A program made the position numbers and the translations under genes. 64,000 nucleotides of DNA. Source: Patiria pectinifera (lineage: Eukaryota > Echinodermata > Asteroidea > Valvatida > Asterinidae). The stretch spans positions 27,517,366 to 27,581,365 of the forward strand of contig CM057135.1 in NCBI GenBank assembly GCA_029964075.1. Direction: 5' to 3'. Below are positions 26,301-38,876 of this stretch, piece by piece; the first letter of the stretch is position 1, and every line of letters begins with the position of its first letter. The notes under the pieces were generated by a model that was not told the DNA's origin, did not search any database, and worked only from the letters and a program-made list of their open reading frames with translations.

Positions 26301-29300
26301 CGACGTGCGCGCTGACCAGAGACCAACTACTTTTTGTTTTTGGAGCCTATCTGCTTCATGATATTCTATTTAATGTTTTTAGCTGTTTAGCTGAAATTAA
26401 AATTGATACTATCCTCTCTGACCCTTAATGATAGTGTGCCCACATTAGTCTTTACAGACCTCTGTCACCTAAAACAGTGTCAATATTTCACAGGCTCACC
26501 TGCTGTTGTCAGAGAATTTGATGACGTTGTTCTGATTGCTGGTGGCCTGAGTGCTCATGACCATCTTGAACAGAGAAAGAGGGTGTTCCTCTTGGTCTAT
26601 CACCATGCGTCCTTTGAAGAACCAATGTCTGCTGTGCTCACTGAAACACAAGTAATATATAATAATCCCTTACAATACAAGCAATATAATAATTCTCTTA
26701 TTACACAAAAGTTGAGATAGATTAACGGAAAGGGGAACATCAAAAGAAAGTCTCACAATGATATTCATAATAGGAATATCTGCTGAAGTACAGCTGTGAC
26801 AAGAGTTCTTACGCAAAACATCAAATTCCCGAAACGTACATTAAACATCTTATCTTCTCATGACATCCAACATCGAAAAAAACCTGATAATTTTGGACAC
26901 TGACATGCTGTGCTTGATCGTGTCAATTCACAGGCCAACAGCAGTTTCACAATTCGCCATCTGACTTTATCAATGTCAAGCAGATTTCAAAAAGTTGTTT
27001 CAGATTTTGGACATGGTTTTTCTCTGAGTTGACACTCTGACTTGGTTGTGTAAACGGACAAAAGTCAATGTGTGTGTTTACCTGTTGGACTGTGCCAGAT
27101 CAAAGCATTCAACGCTCGTCGGGTTGCGCTTGGCCTTGTTCCGAAACAGATCCGTGTAGAACTCCAGATCCCAGTCATCAAAAGCCAGCCCTGATAAGCA
27201 ACAAAGAAAAGTATGGCTCTTTGAAAATTTGATTACAACAGAAATTTCACACCTTAGAAAACACTGGAAGAAGATGTTTGGTCAACCTTCAAAACTTTTC
27301 ATCATCGTTAAAATATGAAAGGACCTCAAAGAAAGCTAGCCTACAGCCCTTATCCATGAAGAGTATTAATTGGGCAGTAGGGATTCAGTGTTCAATCATT
27401 TGCTGGTTGGTTGCCTTCCATGATCTTACCTAACTCTTTGTTGGCCTTCTCCAGGGCTTTCCGCCCCTCCCCCATAACATCTACATCAAAAATGGGCTCA
27501 GGACTCACCTGTTGAAAAACAGGTAAATAGATTGGATGAGAGAGAAACAAAGCAATGCCGTTCTCTGCCTTTTAGGCCGAGGTTCAGGTTACAGTTTAGT
27601 TTAAGTACACCATAGGTAACTTGTATCGTCACAGGATTTCAAAAGGCCCTTCAGTAACCACTTCCTTCACTTTGTTTTCCCCTTGTAGTCATTTCCATTG
27701 CATTGTCAAAGTGAAGTTAATGTTCACATATTATGCCACAACATTGATAATTGGATATCATAGAGTGAACATGTACATGTAGTTATTACTGATCCCAAAC
27801 TTTGGCACTAAGGCGTAACTGGTTAAAAGCAGTTAAACGGAAACACAATGTTTACATCTTGTGTTGTAGTCGAGTCCCTCACAAATCAATCACAGGTCCT
27901 CCAGTCTCAAGTTTAGTTGCAAGCTATTCAAATGAATTAATACAAAAACTTTCCTTTGCTGTTTTTCAACCCGTTACTTAAGACTGGACTTGTTAAAGGA
28001 CTTATGATTTACTTATGGTATAATTGTTATGGACTTGACTAACAACACTGGTCGCTACCTCAATTGCAAAGCTGTCCAGTGGTTTGGCATATCGGCACTC
28101 CGTCATGCGATCATGTAGACTGCCAGTGATTTCCTTCACAACGTCCGGTGGGATTCTCATGGGGGCGTCATCGGCCGTTGTCGCTCTCAAGAAGTAGCGG
28201 AGAGAGCACTCAATGCGCGTGATCTGATTGAGACCAGCCGACTGGCACATGGAGACGGCATTCGTGGACCAGGCCGTGGAGAAATTAAGTCTGTGGGTAA
28301 AGTGATATCATATCATTGACAGTCCTAAATCCTACAATTTCTTATAATTTTTCCCTCATTCTATGGGGGTTAAGGTTAATAGAATAGTAAAACTGCCAAC
28401 AAGATTTTGGACATGCTCCTAAAAGAACGGGGTGAACCTCATGATTCTTACTTCACTAAACTTTAGCTAATGTCGGCAAGAAACCAAGCCCCCCCCCCCT
28501 CCAATCGTGATTCTCAAGGTATACTTTTTAATATTCCGTTTGAAATGACTCATGATGTTATGGTAAGAATTTCCAAAAGTGATTTAAGATTAAATGTGCT
28601 TTAGGTTATCAGAGTCTACAAAACCACACAAAAAATGTTTCACTGGCCTCCAGAGTATGACAAATTAATTGTCATAAATTGACAATTTAATATAATATTC
28701 TCTTTCAGTTTGCATTCAAAACACGACTTTTCAGTCGAAAATTATACGACCAGAAGTCAAAATATATACATTGGCGACTCACCGTGGGCCTATTTCAATG
28801 ATCACATCATCTTCCGAAGTCTTCTCATCACCCAAGAAGGATTTGGAAGCCAAACTGTTGCTCTCAAATGGAGTGGCAAGGATCCAGTGTAGCACTTGAA
28901 GGTCCTCCTTCTTCAAAGAATCTGCCAATTGAAGAGAAATTTGACGTTAACTAGTGATGTCAGCATTCTTTATTGCACCACTGTTAAAATATTTGTAGAT
29001 GGTGAACAACTAGAAGTTCTTTTGATTACGTCAACTATTGATTTTAAAGGAGTGGGAAACCGATTTTTACAAGCTCAAAATAGATAGATGGATGTGGTGG
29101 CTAAACCCGGATTTTATGAGAAAATAAATACCAACTGCTTACCAGTGGATCTCAAATATTTCACGATGGCGTTCGCTTTCCCGTGTAATACCCATAGTTT
29201 TAGGGGTAGCGTTTGCTCACACAAAATAAAAAAACATTCACACACTAATCATACAACTTTTAGTTACAAAAACATACCAGCTTTTAAAAACTACAACTTT

Positions 29301-29496
29301 TAAGAAACAAATTGGGTTGAGTTTACGTTCGATCTTAAAACTCCATACCCTTGTCAGGGACCTCTACATTGTAGCATATCTCCGTCTTGAGTTCCACACG
29401 GCCTGCGTCTTTGAGCAGCGATTTCACTCGATTCAGACACGCCTTGGCTGCCCCTGCCTGTATGCCGGGGCTACTGTAGAAATGCAACACTGCCAT
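14312..29496 (-). CDS. PFAS: Phosphoribosylformylglycinamidine synthase (FGAM synthase)
   Basis: Twenty-four coding exons on the minus strand: 29349-29496, 28783-28921, 28059-28290, 27430-27508, 27082-27190, 26500-26640, 25748-25875, 25078-25206, 24301-24561, 23742-23972, 23331-23554, 22717-22851, 22075-22206, 20996-21226, 20256-20436, 19494-19577, 18950-19105, 18666-18782, 18221-18372, 17304-17505, 16152-16373, 15230-15391, 14762-14917 and 14312-14622. They sum to 4062 nt, 1353 aa (human 1338), with every phase compatible. The enzyme converts FGAR, glutamine and ATP to FGAM, step 4 of cytosolic de novo purine synthesis. Visible motifs in order: [93 protein letters not shown], the glutaminase nucleophile segment [14 protein letters not shown], and the terminal PHPER of the catalytic triad. 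It appears fully functional. The start [11 protein letters not shown] matches the family N terminus. A CAG 9 bases upstream of the ATG looks like a 3' splice site, so a non-coding first exon is likely. Confidence 0.98.
15021..15085 (-). repeat. tRNA-like remnant (PFAS intron 22)
   Basis: On the minus strand GCTCACTTGATAGAGCACC and GCAGGTTCAAATCCCAC look like A and B boxes at tRNA spacing. It is most likely a tRNA pseudogene or SINE head. Confidence 0.5.
15533..15725 (+). repeat. Dispersed CAGTCA-rich repeat, copy 2 (PFAS intron 21)
   Basis: The second copy of the repeat at 242-490, in the same window orientation and shortened in the middle. Confidence 0.75.
17124..17242. repeat. Imperfect hairpin, ~119 bp (PFAS intron 20)
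   Basis: TTGATGTGTGATGGGATGGA and TTTTGAACAC at the left are mirrored by the right side (GTGTTCAAAACGTC, ATCACATCAGTCAAC). The GC-rich centre is CCGCCGGCGCTGG. It may be a tiny foldback or an RNA hairpin. Confidence 0.5.
19980..20170 (-). repeat. tRNA-derived SINE, diverged (PFAS intron 15)
   Basis: On the minus strand GGTTTGAGCCCGGG forms a B box, preceded by TGGCCTAGCGAATAAGAGCA as a weak A box. The body CCTTGCTTAAGGGCACA matches the other SINEs in the window. Confidence 0.6.
21404..21702. mobile_element. CCTTGTGGAGAC MITE, copy 1 (in PFAS intron 13)
   Basis: The terminal inverted repeats are CCTTGTGGAGAC at the left and GTCTCCACAAGG at the right, about 299 bp apart. The interior matches 53117-53415 in inverse orientation, including the segment read there as TTTCGTGAAAATCTTGTGGA. 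The target duplication is not clear. Confidence 0.75.
25534..25612 (+). repeat. tRNA-like remnant (PFAS intron 7)
   Basis: GGCTGGATATCTCAGTTGGT and CCAGGTTCAATTCCTG resemble A and B boxes. It lacks a paired acceptor stem and is probably a SINE head or decayed tRNA pseudogene. Confidence 0.5.
26024..26326. mobile_element. TTGGTCTCTGGTCAG MITE (in PFAS intron 6)
   Basis: TTGGTCTCTGGTCAG at the left and CTGACCAGAGACCAA at the right are exact terminal inverted repeats about 300 bp apart. The right half (ending with AAAATCGACGTGCGCGCTGA) recurs on the opposite strand at about 45040-45147. Confidence 0.75.
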
Positions 29497-30544
29497 TTGA
29501 AATTCTGCATGGATTTAAAACAAAACCAAAAAAATTACTTTCTGGAACTTCATACTGCATAGGCCAATTCATATATTTTGCATATCAATGTGACCAGACT
29601 ATTTTTACTATTGATTTATTTGTGACGGACATGTTGTCACGGTAATGCAATGACTATGAGTTTTCAAAAAAGGCAAAAATAGATGAATTATCATCACAGG
29701 ATTTGGAGGCCCATAGTGTTTCACACACTACCACAAAGTAACAAATAAATAGGCCTAAGTAATCAACATGATTAAGGCAGCTGCAGGATCATGATCGACC
29801 ATGGAGGTGTTCTTATTCCTCCATGGATCGACATTACCCCTAGAACTAGCCCAGGTGGACTCCCTTTAATGCAATGAAGACTACCTCCATGGTCCTAGAA
29901 CGGTAATCCTTACTTTTAGGACCCCGTTCCTATATAAATTATAAGGTTAAAAGACTCGCCAAAACAGTTGACTAAATGACACTCAAAAGTGACATTCTGA
30001 TGTTTCTTGACAAATTTGAACAGTTGGCAATGACACCTTCTTGAATATCAGCAGGTTAAATTTTGTAAAAAGAGGGCAGGGCTTTGATTTATGAGGGGTT
30101 AAAGACGACGATGACAAACAAAATATTATATTTAAAAAGCAAGATGGTAAACTGCAAAAAAAGGCAGAAAAGTCACATTTTCTTTGAAAGTTCTTTCAAA
30201 ATGACAACTAACATGAATTTATCTGAGGAAAAAGACTGCTTTAGCCTGCAAAAGTCACTTCGGTACTGGACAGTCACCTGCAAAAGTCAGTTTTGAACAG
30301 AACTCGTAAAAATAGAGGTGTCCTAAAGATAAGGATTACCCCTAGAACAATACATTATTCAGTTATTGTACCCACAGACACAGTTCTAGGGGTAGGATCG
30401 ACATATCACGCTGACGTTGTCATGTATGATGGTAACAACAGCCAAAAATCTAAAGTGAATATAGAAAAAGTACTTTTCGAAACAACAGTTGAACGTTTAT
30501 ATTTAGCATGTGGCTGGGGCCTTGGTAGATTTTAACTGTAAATA

Positions 30545-30700
30545 CCGAAGTTGACCGCCGATCACCTCCCGTGCACAGAAACAAAACAACACATGGCACA
30601 CGGCGCGCCAGCAGCTCGGTACGTAAAGCGCGCAACCTCGTACCCAGGGTGTCGAGCAGTACGCGCCCACCACTACCGGCTCTCTCACCCTGGTATTGGA
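30545..30700 (-). promoter_or_regulatory. Candidate PFAS promoter and non-coding first exon
   Basis: A short GC- and CpG-rich patch (CGGCGCGCCAGC, GTACGCGCCC, AAGCGCGCAACC) stands out from the AT-rich surroundings about 1.1 kb upstream of the PFAS ATG. On the minus strand it contains GCACGGGAG|gtgatc, a possible donor for a 5' UTR exon that would join the acceptor next to 29504. This is inferred from composition and splice-like sites only. Confidence 0.35.
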
Positions 30701-31483
30701 TCATTTGCATGTGCAAGATTTTTGCAGACGTATGCAAATGAGGAACAGTCTGGTGCCTGGATATGCGTTACACATTAGCGTTTGTTTTTGTATGCGGTGT
30801 CTGGGGTAAAAACAGAGTCAATTCGTAGCAGCGCGAGCACGGCGTGAGTTACGAAAACACGATTTTTGAAATCAAACTGTTACGATCTTATCGAGACAAC
30901 ATGCAGTATCATTTTTCATATTAATATGAGCAAATTGGAAAGGAAATTAGTATTTTTGAGAAGGCGTGGACGAATGATCGCGAAAACACGTACTGCACGT
31001 TGTGAATATATAGCACCAAGTACACGATAAAAATCCATTACTAGCCAATTGCGGTATCCAATCAGGATACAGGAAGAAAGTTTCCTATCCAGGGTTTACT
31101 ATTGGAAACGCGGTTGGAAATAAAGTAAGCACTGGGGACGAGGTTGGTAAAGCGCGCGACTTAATCCATATAGACTGATCTCTTAGTAAATTGTATCGAC
31201 AAAATGTATCACGAGTCTAGGTGCCAACCGAAAAAAAATAATTAAATGGACCGTGAAATATGAAGAGCGCCACCACATTTTGCACGTTGTAAACATGCTG
31301 TAGAAAACGTGTAACAGTATTTTCTCTAATACCGATTTGCTGGACAAAATCATAAGTTATTGGATGGAGATGATTGTGTCACCAGTTCAAATGGATATAT
31401 GTGAGTTGTCTGAACCACAGAGTTACGAATCGTGGCATTATTATGTGTTTTTTTTTTAGAGGGGGCAGCCTACCAAATTTCTG
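30701..31483. other. Intergenic, no gene recognised
   Basis: No coding signal or clear repeat boundary was seen between the PFAS 5' region and the first palindromic element. GCGCGAGCACGGCG near 30831 and AAAGCGCGCGACTTAA near 31151 are small CpG-containing patches without other promoter features. Confidence 0.4.
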
Positions 31484-31492
31484 TGATTCACT

Positions 31493-32429
31493 TAGCTGGA
31501 GTTACCCAGCTCTGAGTTTTATCATTGGGTTGTCATCTAGAGCTGGAGCTCATTTTTCTCAAAAACGATAGTATAGGCAAAAAAAATTTGGAAAATGTTG
31601 AATTTTGTCCCCGTTACACACTAATTGCAACTGCAACTCACCCCAAACTTGCCTGGAATAACCATTACACAGGTCCTTGAAGTAAAAAACGATCCAGGAT
31701 GAAGATTCAGCCCATTATTGCAGTGAAAACAGGAGGAATAACCGCTAACCTGACAACCTTGCGACCATGTCCACGAACGCCAATGGTTTGTGCACAAAAA
31801 AAAATTGTGTACGATTGAATGGCGGTCGGTTACCGGTACCAGGCTGTCAACTAGTCGTTTTTGCCGGCTGGCGATTGGCTGTTGGCGCATGACGTCGCGC
31901 GGAAGCGTAACACCCGATGACTGTTTCATGCACTATCGGTTGCGGTTCCAGTACCGCAGCAGTGATGCGAGTGGTAAACTTAATATGAGTACATGAAACA
32001 GTCATCGGGTGTTACGCTTCCGCGCGACGTCATGCGCCAACAGCCAATCGCCAGCCGGCAAAAACGACTAGTTGACAGCCTGGTACCGGTAACCGACCGC
32101 CATTCAATCGTACACAATTTTTTTTTGTGCACAAACCATTGGCGTTCGTGGACATGGTCGCAAGGTTGTCAGGTTAGCGGTTATTCCTCCTGTTTTCACT
32201 GCAATTGTGGGCTGAATCTTCATCCTGGATAGTTTTTTACTTCAAGGACCTGTGTAATGGTTATTCCAGGCAAGTTTGGGGTGAGTTGCAGTTGCAATTA
32301 GTGTGTAACGGGGACAAAATTCAACATTTTCCAAATTTTTTTTGCCTATACTATCGTTTTTGAGAAAAATGAGCTCCAGCTCTAGATGACAACCCAATGA
32401 TAAAACTCAGAGCTGGGTAACTCCAGCTA
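31493..32429 (+). mobile_element. Palindromic foldback element, copy 1 (937 bp, 9-bp target duplication)
   Basis: The two halves are near-perfect inverted repeats of about 440 bp around a ~60-bp loop near 31932-31993. The ends are TAGCTGGAGTTACCCAGC and its reverse complement. The 9-bp direct repeat TGATTCACT flanks it exactly (31484-31492 and 32430-32438). Nine-base duplications with long inverted repeats fit non-autonomous Mutator-like (MULE) foldback elements. The open frames in the arms are mirror images and carry no recognisable domain. Confidence 0.9.
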
Positions 32430-32865
32430 TGATTCACTGCACTCTGCAGTGCTGGTCCGCACACACACAGGCCACGCATACATGCAAGGCACAGGCCAGC
32501 TGTTGTTATTCCCATGGCCATGCAAATCAATGCACGTACAACCATCACAGCTAGGTTTGTATAGGCCTATATGTAGGCGTATGGATGAAGTAACTGTTGA
32601 TGAACTTTAACAAAAAATATTTAAAAAAAATTCCAACCAACTTTGTTCATGTTGTTAGATCCAGGTTGAATTGTTGTAATCACCTGATGATAGCTGCAGC
32701 TTTGTACGTCATATATTTCTTTCATTTCTCTATTAATAATAAATACTTTTTTAATAGGACTAATAATACTTATCCTAATAAAAATTTATTCTTAATATAT
32801 AGCGTTTTTCATAAAATTCTCAAAACGCTTTAAAAAATATCAAAACTACATAAAAAGTATTTTAA

Positions 32866-33389
32866 AGGGAATGTACATCATTGGCTTTTGCTGTAATTTT
32901 CAGAAATGAACTATTTGAGGGGATAGTGTAATTGATCAAATATTGTTACACTGACATTTTTTAAGTTTTGTGTTCAAAAAGGTTGGAAAAACCAAGAAAA
33001 ACAAAAATGTTCATGTAGTCTGGTTCCCTGACTCCACAAAAGATAAAATGGATCAATTTATAGATGATGGAAAATTGTAAGGCGAGGGAACCAGTCTAGC
33101 TGGCCTGTACCCGTTCATGAACATGTAACCAATAGCAAACAAAATTTGAACTGAAAAAAAATTTAAATTTGGAGCAGTAGTTGAAAAATAGTTAGGTATT
33201 TCCAACGCTGGTCGGCCGACCACCGTTGGAAATGTATACAAAAATACAATTTTCTTGAAAATGACTTCACACCAGGTGCCATAATTTTGCAAGATGCTTG
33301 AGACTGTCATTTACCAACATCCTAGTAAGATATTTCGTAAAAACTTGGTAGTTTTATTTTTCGATGTTTGCAAATGTTGTATATTCCCT
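32866..33389 (-). mobile_element. TTAA-type MITE, copy C (524 bp)
   Basis: TTAA flanks both sides (32862-32865 and 33390-33393). The ends are AGGGAATGTACATCATTGG and CAAATGTTGTATATTCCCT. It is opposite in orientation to copies A and B and carries the palindromic block near 33200-33231 with one mismatch. It lies just upstream of the DUF229 gene. Confidence 0.88.
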
Positions 33390-33703
33390 TTAATATTAAA
33401 GTTAGTTAAAAGTAGTAGTTAAAAATAATACCTTTTAAAAAGAAGTGTCTTAAGCTGTGATTTCAAAATTCCCACTTCGTTATGAATATATGATGGGATT
33501 ATAATTGAAATATAAATTAAGGATTTGCTTTTTCTTTATTTCATATTTCAGTAGAAACCATAGGTTTGTCATGATGGCAACCTGCACGTACAAAGAGAAC
33601 TGTTTGTTTAAAAAAGCAAGAACAATATCATAATTTTCCTTATTCATTTTTGTAAGAAAAGGGAAAAAATATGACCTTTTCTGAACTGAAACATTTGCTT
33701 TCC

Positions 33704-33762
33704 AGGTTACCTTTAGCATGGAGGCAACATCCCGCGACCATTCCCAACCAGTGAATGGCTAA
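33704..33762 (+). promoter_or_regulatory. 5' UTR acceptor and overlapping upstream ORF of the DUF229 gene
   Basis: TTTGCTTTCCAG precedes the leader, so the first coding exon probably follows a spliced non-coding exon. An ATG at 33718 opens 14 codons that stop at TAA 33760-33762, overlapping the main ATG at 33755 in another frame. The upstream non-coding exon was not located. Confidence 0.4.
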
Positions 33763-36700
33763 ATTCCACCATCCCAGCCCGATCCATCTCGCTGTCTACG
33801 AACAAGCACCGCAGCCTCAACTCCAGGCCATGCCGTCTGCTCTCCGCTGCCGACGATCCTGCCTCAGCAGTCAGTGCCTACTCAAGCTAGGCCTGGTTGT
33901 CCTGGTGGTCTTCGCCTGCCACCTGCTGCTGCAGGGAATCCAGAATGGTGCCGTGGAGACGAGCGACGCTTTGTGGGTTCACACCGACGACCTGCTCATG
34001 GGTCAGAAGGCCCATCGGGTATTTCAAAAGGTAGTTTGCCATTGTTGTGCAGCAAAAACTAAATCCCAGTGTGGATTGAAGCAGGGAGAGAGAGTCGTAT
34101 CTTGAAATTTTTCCAACTGTAGAGAATTTTGGATTGGGAAAGCTCAACCCCCCCCCCTCCACCCTCCTCATAAGAAATACTTGAATATTCATAAGGGTCC
34201 TTTATGGACAGTGTGTACAAGTACCCCCTCAATGTTTAGCTTCTGTACATGAGGAGCCAAAGTTGAGCGATGTGGCTGAAAAATAATTTTTCAGGTTTGT
34301 GAAGAAATTTTTCAGGTTTGTGTGGTATATCAAGTGAGCTATTTCATTAAGTCAAGTTGGCTATTTCCATAAAATTTTGGCAGTTTTGTTTTGCACAACA
34401 GCCAAAAGTTGAGGGGGTACTTGGGCACGATGTCAATATAGACAACGAGGCTTCGCAGAAAAAAAAATATGCAAAACAAAATCAGGCCAACTTTACACAC
34501 TCTTTTGCTGACAAAATTCTTAAAAATTTTCATGAGGCAAAAGACAAGGTCATCATTAGTTTACCAGCCAAGTTTGAGGTCTCAATTCAATTTTTAAAGG
34601 AGAGTTTTCGTCAACATTTTACACCTGAGAGTGAAGCCAAGTGATTTTCATTTGAAGGCTAAGACTAGACTGGTACATCTCCAACTTTATGAAATAGTTT
34701 GACCATGCAGTAGTCTGGTGGCATGCATAAGGAGAATGTGTAGAAATGCATACTAGGTACCAGAAGTTTCCTCTGTCACAGTTGATTGATGCAGTTACTT
34801 AAGGTGGTGGACTGGTTGTTTCATGTGCCAGTCTATTTTCTTGTGTTGCACATTTTTACTATCTTAAGTTGTGGGATTCTCACACAGTATTGAGAGTCCC
34901 AAATTTTTCAGACTAGTTCTTGCTTATATTTATTCAACACTACAAAGTCTAGATAGTTCCATTCGTTGACAATTCTTTTCTGTATTCTTAAATTTCATTT
35001 CTCCTATAGGGTGGACGTTTCCAAAAGTGCGTGGTGCCTCGTCTGGACCCCTCAGATCCCCCTGATGACAACGTCCACTGCCGACGGATAAAGCCCCTGC
35101 CCAACTCTTGCCAGCTTGCCCGCGATCTGTTCTCCTCCGAGCCGCCTGATAAGTGTGAAGGGGAAGGCCCATTCAACATTTGCCAAATTACGGTGAGTTG
35201 GTCTGAATCGGACAGGTCTATAACTATTCTCTATCTTGAAATGTTTTTGCCAACATTTTTTTTCCGAAACGTTCTCCCCACTACACCTATTTTGCCCCTC
35301 CCCTTTTCATTTTTTTCTTTTGAATCATGTCTTCAAGTGTAATGTCATAATCAAAAAAGAAATGGAGCCAGTGTGTTCATCCTATAAATTTGTCATCTTA
35401 TTTGTAAACAAAAACACAAATCCATGACCTTATTAGAAAAAAATGTCCTACCAGTCGACAACCAAGCTGGCCAAGTTCATCTAGCCTGTTTTAATTCAAT
35501 ATGAAATTCATAGTTATAATTCTGATGGCACATTGTTGAGAAAAGTATGCACTAACAAGCCTCTTCTCTTTGACCTTATACCCAGACAAGAGACAAGCAA
35601 CACCACGAGGTACACTGTGATTCCAAAGTCTGCGAGGCAGGGTTTTCCCTGGGCACCATCGATCCCGACCTCGGAATCCTCAAATGGAAGGAGTACGGCC
35701 AATCCTTGGATCTTGAGAACCAAATCAAGTCGTTAATCAGCATTCATCCTCAACATCACCACGACTTCTGTTTCATCCGGTGTCTCCCGAAGAAAGAGGA
35801 GATTGAAGATAACACGGATGAACAGAGAGCAGGAACAGGATCAATGGAAGAGCAAATCTACGGAGATTATGTCGACCAACACTATGAGTTTGACCTTCAG
35901 GACTCGCTTCCAAAGCAGCTACTTATTCTACCAAGGCATTTCTCTAAACCCAAGGTTAAAACTCCTGACAAAAAGCCAAAGATTAGTTTCAACTTGTACT
36001 TACTTGATTCGGTCTCGCACAGCCACTTTTTCCGTTCACTGCCCAAGAGCGTTCACAAACTGCGTCGGATAAGGAAATCTGGAAACGTGTCTGTGTTCAA
36101 CTTCAGTCTCATGCAGTCCTTGAAGGGGCGCACTTACGAGAATCTACAGGCTCTGTTTGCTGGAGAGCTGTACAATCCTAACAATCCTTTCGGGGTGCAG
36201 GATATGCCGCCGAAGGCCGTGCAAATAGGGACCTTGCTGAGGAGTATGAAGCAAGCCGGCTATCAGACTATGTGGACCGAGGATCTTTGCTGGACCTGGG
36301 AGTGGGGTATCGCCAAGAACATGGTGGTCCACTCTCCGAGCGAGAACCAGGATGTCCGCTGGAAGAAACTGAAAGACGTCCTCCAGCAAGCTGGAATAGA
36401 TGGGTTGAGCTTTTCCCTCGCCAGCTGCGAAATCTTAAAAGCTAACGGAATCCGGGATACATTCCACGGGCCCTCTGTTGTTTGCTACAACCAAAAGCAT
36501 CACCATCATTACACGTTTGAGTTCCTGAAGAAGGAGCAGGCGCAACTCAATGCGGCACAGCAGCCGTTCTTTCACTTCACCATCGCCAACGTCGCTCATG
36601 AGGACTCCGGAAGGCGGGTTCAAACACTGGACGATGGCCTTGCAGGCTACTTCGAATTCCTATCCACCCAAGACAACATGGTGACTGTTCTCTTAGCAGA

Positions 36701-37794
36701 CCACGGGAACGCCTACGGAGCCTTCATGGGGAAAACCATCGAGGCCAGAATCGAGATGTTCCACCCGGTCTTCATAATCCTCATGTCTGAAAATGTCGCC
36801 AAACAACTCGGATCCGCTAAACTCAAAGCCCTCTCGCTCAACCAAGACCGCTTGGTTAGCATCTTAGACTTACACTACATGCTCCAATCACTATCTCCAG
36901 GTGGTCCTGTCTCCATCGCTCCCGAACTTGCAGCGTATGACTTATCACCAGACGGACTCTTAGCACCTGTGTCGCCCAACAGGACCTGTGACTCGATTCC
37001 ACGAATCGATCCCAACATCTGCATATGTGACAATTACGAGAAAGCCGTAGCCAATGACAGTAGCCGGGCTGAGATAGCCGAAGCCATTGTGCATGAGATC
37101 AATGAGGTTATACTACAAAATGCCAATGCGGGTACCAACAGGAAGGCATACGGCGCTTGCAAACAGCTGGAGTTGAAGTGGTTTGGGAACGTCAAAGAAA
37201 GTCACCCAAAGGTAGGGTAGTTCAACTTTATTTTAACAGTCAGACTCACAGCATAGACCGATCTGGGCCATGATCACTGTACACTCAGGAGGCCCCCTAC
37301 AATGGAGAAACCATTGTGCATGCTATTGTACAAAAGCATGCCCCGCGATGGATTATCTGAACAATAGCTAGCACAATGCTTTTGCCATTAAAGGGGGCCT
37401 TCGTGATAGAATTGGTAGCGTGCCCGAATTGGTCCTTATAACAGACACTGAGTTGATGTGCCTTCCAAAACTTGAGTAATACCTCATGTGAAAAATCCTT
37501 TTGAAAAATACCACATTAATTTGAAGTTTGAACAAAACGTCAACAATCTTGTCATTTTGAAAATTTACCCAGACCGATGAAACAATCATGAAGATGGACC
37601 TTCATTTTGAGTCGGGAAGGAACTCTGGCAACGCAGAGGAAGTCATATTCATAGTCCTCCAGATCAAAAAGACTGAGTCCTCGTTACACATCCAGCTGCT
37701 CAGCTTTGAGCGCATGACAAGTTACTCACAGTTTGTGAAGTGCAAGGATGCGGAGGTGCCGACCAAACTCTGCGTATGTGATCTGCCGACGTGA
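33755..37794 (+). CDS. DUF229 family protein (alkaline-phosphatase-like, type II membrane)
   Basis: Four coding exons, 33755-34030, 35010-35192, 35586-37211 and 37573-37794, all phase 0, give 768 aa. Residues about 41-62 (CLLKLGLVVLVVFACHLLLQ) form one membrane segment after a short N terminus, suggesting a type II Golgi or surface protein. The luminal part has a Cys-rich stem and then the sulfatase-like fold: FNLYLLDSVSHSHFFRSLP near residue 294, with the DSxS position of the metal and nucleophile site; ENLQALFAGE; and VTVLLADHGNAYG near residue 525 with the DHG metal ligands. This is the DUF229 pattern, abundant in nematodes and lower deuterostomes, whose substrate is unknown. The C terminus is Cys-containing (KLCVCDLP). 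A 14-codon upstream ORF at 33718-33762 overlaps the start codon region and could dampen translation. An inner ATG at 33833 is an alternative start. Confidence 0.88.
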
Positions 37795-38308
37795 TTGGGT
37801 CTTTCATCTTGCCATAACAAAAGTATCCTCAGAAAGAGTCACCAAAGTGGAAATTGTTCCCTGAACTTTAAAGGCATATTGGATCATTTGCATTTCAGGA
37901 ATTTTATTTTTTCCCAATAAGAAAACACCACTCTAACTCCAAAAAAGAACGTTCAAAACCTAACATGTTGAGGTTTCAGCTCTGCGGATATTTTACGTTT
38001 TGAGAAAACAGTGAAAACGATGTACAACCGTTTGATCACAAAACATTATGTCGTTGTCAAAAGCATTCTCTATCCCCCCCCCCCCAAAAAAACCCCGGCA
38101 GTTGACTGGTCGTTAAAAATCACCCACTTTTCTTGATTCCTTCACAGGTTGTTGAGAACCATTGCAATCTTTCATCCAAGTTAGCATTTTGATAATGATT
38201 TGGAAGGTTACTTTTGGGATATATGCAAATGTTCCAATATGCCTTTAAAGCTCCACATGATCATTGCAATACTGGGTCCTACAGAGGCTTATAATATTGG
38301 TTTATTGT

Positions 38309-38790
38309 GGGGAGTGTGGCCTAGTGGTTAGGGTTTGTGACTCATGATCAGAAGGTCAGACATTCGAATCCAGCTGTTGGCCCTATGTTGCGTCCTTGGG
38401 AAAGCCCCTTCACCCCCAGTTGCCTCTCTCCACCCAGGAGTATAAATGGGTACCGGTGTCACATGAAAATCCGACTCCTGTGAAAATCAGACCCCTAATT
38501 CCCTATTATTGGTTGATCCCTCGCACGTGACAGGTCACTCTCCCGAAACGATCCTAAAAATAGCCTAGTATCGTACTCACGCGTGCGCAGTACTACCAAT
38601 GAGTCCACATTTCATGGAGTTGGATATTCACGCTACACCGGCATTAGCTGGGGAGTAACTGCAATGGACTGGCGTCCCATCCAGGGGGAGTAAAAATATT
38701 CTCAGTGGTTTCATGCTACTGAAACTGGGGATAAATGCTGGTCTGATGGGCCACATTGGCTTCTGACGACTTTATTTTTACTTTAACTAT
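38309..38790 (+). repeat. tRNA-derived SINE, interrupted
   Basis: The head at 38309-38465 has TGTGGCCTAGTGGTTAGGG and CATTCGAATCCAG as box A and B remnants, then CACCCAGGAGTATAAATGGG. The tail-like part at about 38665-38790 (ACTGGCGTCCCATCCAGG, ACTGGGGATAAATGCTGG) resumes after about 200 bp of unrelated sequence. Confidence 0.6.
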
Positions 38791-38876
38791 TAAGCTCGGT
38801 GGCAATTAACCGGCAATGTGGCAAATCCCTTTGATGTTACAGGTTGCTGCCGATTCCAAACCAGATCTCTGTTTGG

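Noticed and set aside
31621-32232. Two identical 70-100-aa frames on opposite strands (MKQSSGVTLPRDVMRQ...)
   Set aside because: They are the same sequence read from the two arms of the palindromic element; they recur in copy 2 with different ends and have no recognisable domain.
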